64,000 nt of DNA, from NCBI GenBank assembly GCA_034687125.1, contig JAQGBZ010000003.1, positions 614,074 to 678,073 on the forward strand. Reading direction: 5' to 3'. The notes below the pieces were generated by a model. The model was not told the DNA's origin. It did no database searches and saw only the letters and a program-made list of their open reading frames with translations. The translations under genes were made by a program, and so were the position numbers. The DNA comes from Neelides folsomi. Lineage: Eukaryota; Arthropoda; Collembola; Neelipleona; Neelidae. Every line of letters begins with the position of its first letter. The first letter of the stretch is position 1. Shown here piece by piece: positions 63,779 through 64,000 of this stretch.

Positions 63779-63937
63779 ATGAGAATCATAAAAAGAAGAG
63801 CTAAAAAAATTAAATCATTTAGTCCAGAAGTAAAGAAAAGTATATTTGTTTATTTATCCAGATGTTTTCTAGTTTTGATGGGTTTGTGTGGTTATGTCTT
63901 TATTTTGCAATTATTGTTCAAACTAAACTACCAGTAA
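63779..63937 (+). CDS. Possible 52-aa single-pass membrane protein
   Basis: Small frame with a basic start (MRIIKRRAKKIKSFSPEVKK) and one hydrophobic helix (CFLVLMGLCGYVFILQLLF). The layout, basic cytosolic part then a helix, resembles tiny mitochondrial or ER tail proteins, but no family was recognised. It lies 0.3 kb from the divergent IQCA1 start, with AT-rich DNA either side. Chance cannot be excluded. Confidence 0.3.
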   Translation: MRIIKRRAKKIKSFSPEVKKSIFVYLSRCFLVLMGLCGYVFILQLLFKLNYQ

Positions 63938-64000
63938 ATCGAATGGGACCCATGGTTTTTTAGATTTAATTTTAATTATTTAGATTAAATTTTTATTATT

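Noticed and set aside
1-64000. CRISPR array, operon structure or phage genes
   Set aside because: Split genes with GT-AG introns and animal families throughout; no regularly spaced repeats or prokaryotic signals.

Overview
This window is nuclear DNA from an animal, most likely an arthropod. The genes are split by short GT-AG introns (mostly 60-100 bases, a few of 1-2 kb). Spacers and introns are strongly AT-rich. Recognisable families include a pyrokinin/CAPA-type neuropeptide receptor and a Trunk/Spaetzle-like cystine-knot ligand, both typical of arthropods. I cannot fix the lineage from sequence alone. No rRNA, tRNA, CRISPR array or intact transposon was recognised. Exon models were built by eye from splice sites, reading phase and family resemblance, and nearly all join in phase.

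Layout, left to right. (1) 1-9,980: a head-to-head pair of ABCG half-transporters resembling ABCG5 (minus, cut by the window edge) and ABCG8 (plus, complete), separated by about 0.7 kb. The ABCG8-like subunit has lost the hallmark residues of all its ATP-site motifs. A small, apparently frame-broken gene lies in one of its introns. (2) 10,225-14,594: tandem alpha-methylacyl-CoA racemase (AMACR) copies on the minus strand, one intact with a peroxisomal SKL tail and one dead. (3) 15,262-16,387: PGAP2 (GPI-anchor lipid remodelling). (4) 18,811-19,248: a possible small secreted peptide. (5) 20,185-25,060: a large nuclear protein with a C2H2 finger, a SWIM finger, Lys-rich repeats and AT-hooks. (6) 26,381-28,436: acid lipase. 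(7) 29,334-30,580: cystine-knot ligand. (8) 31,400-33,953: an SLC22-type transporter missing a membrane block, probably decaying. (9) 34,351-35,263: a 35-codon membrane micro-ORF directly upstream of a secreted protein whose start codon is split from its body by an intron. (10) 35,655-36,942: a secreted Asn/Pro-rich repeat protein. (11) 37,973-40,220: carboxypeptidase Q. (12) 40,364-41,422: a secreted Cys-rich protein.

(13) 45,413-48,473: a pyrokinin/CAPA-type GPCR whose C-terminal tail appears to need a 42-base intron. (14) 52,104-55,189: a wax-ester synthase/DGAT-like acyltransferase. (15) 56,134-57,651: an ELOVL6-like fatty-acid elongase. (16) 60,283-63,452: the ciliary AAA protein IQCA1/DRC11. 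Large spacers (16.4-18.8, 42.0-45.4, 48.5-52.1 and 57.7-60.3 kb) hold nothing I can call.

Functionally the window is rich in lipid genes: sterol-type ABCG pair, AMACR, PGAP2, acid lipase, WS/DGAT and ELOVL. They are in mixed orientation among unrelated genes, so this may be chance. The ABCG pair and the tandem AMACR copies are the only arrangements whose proximity looks meaningful.
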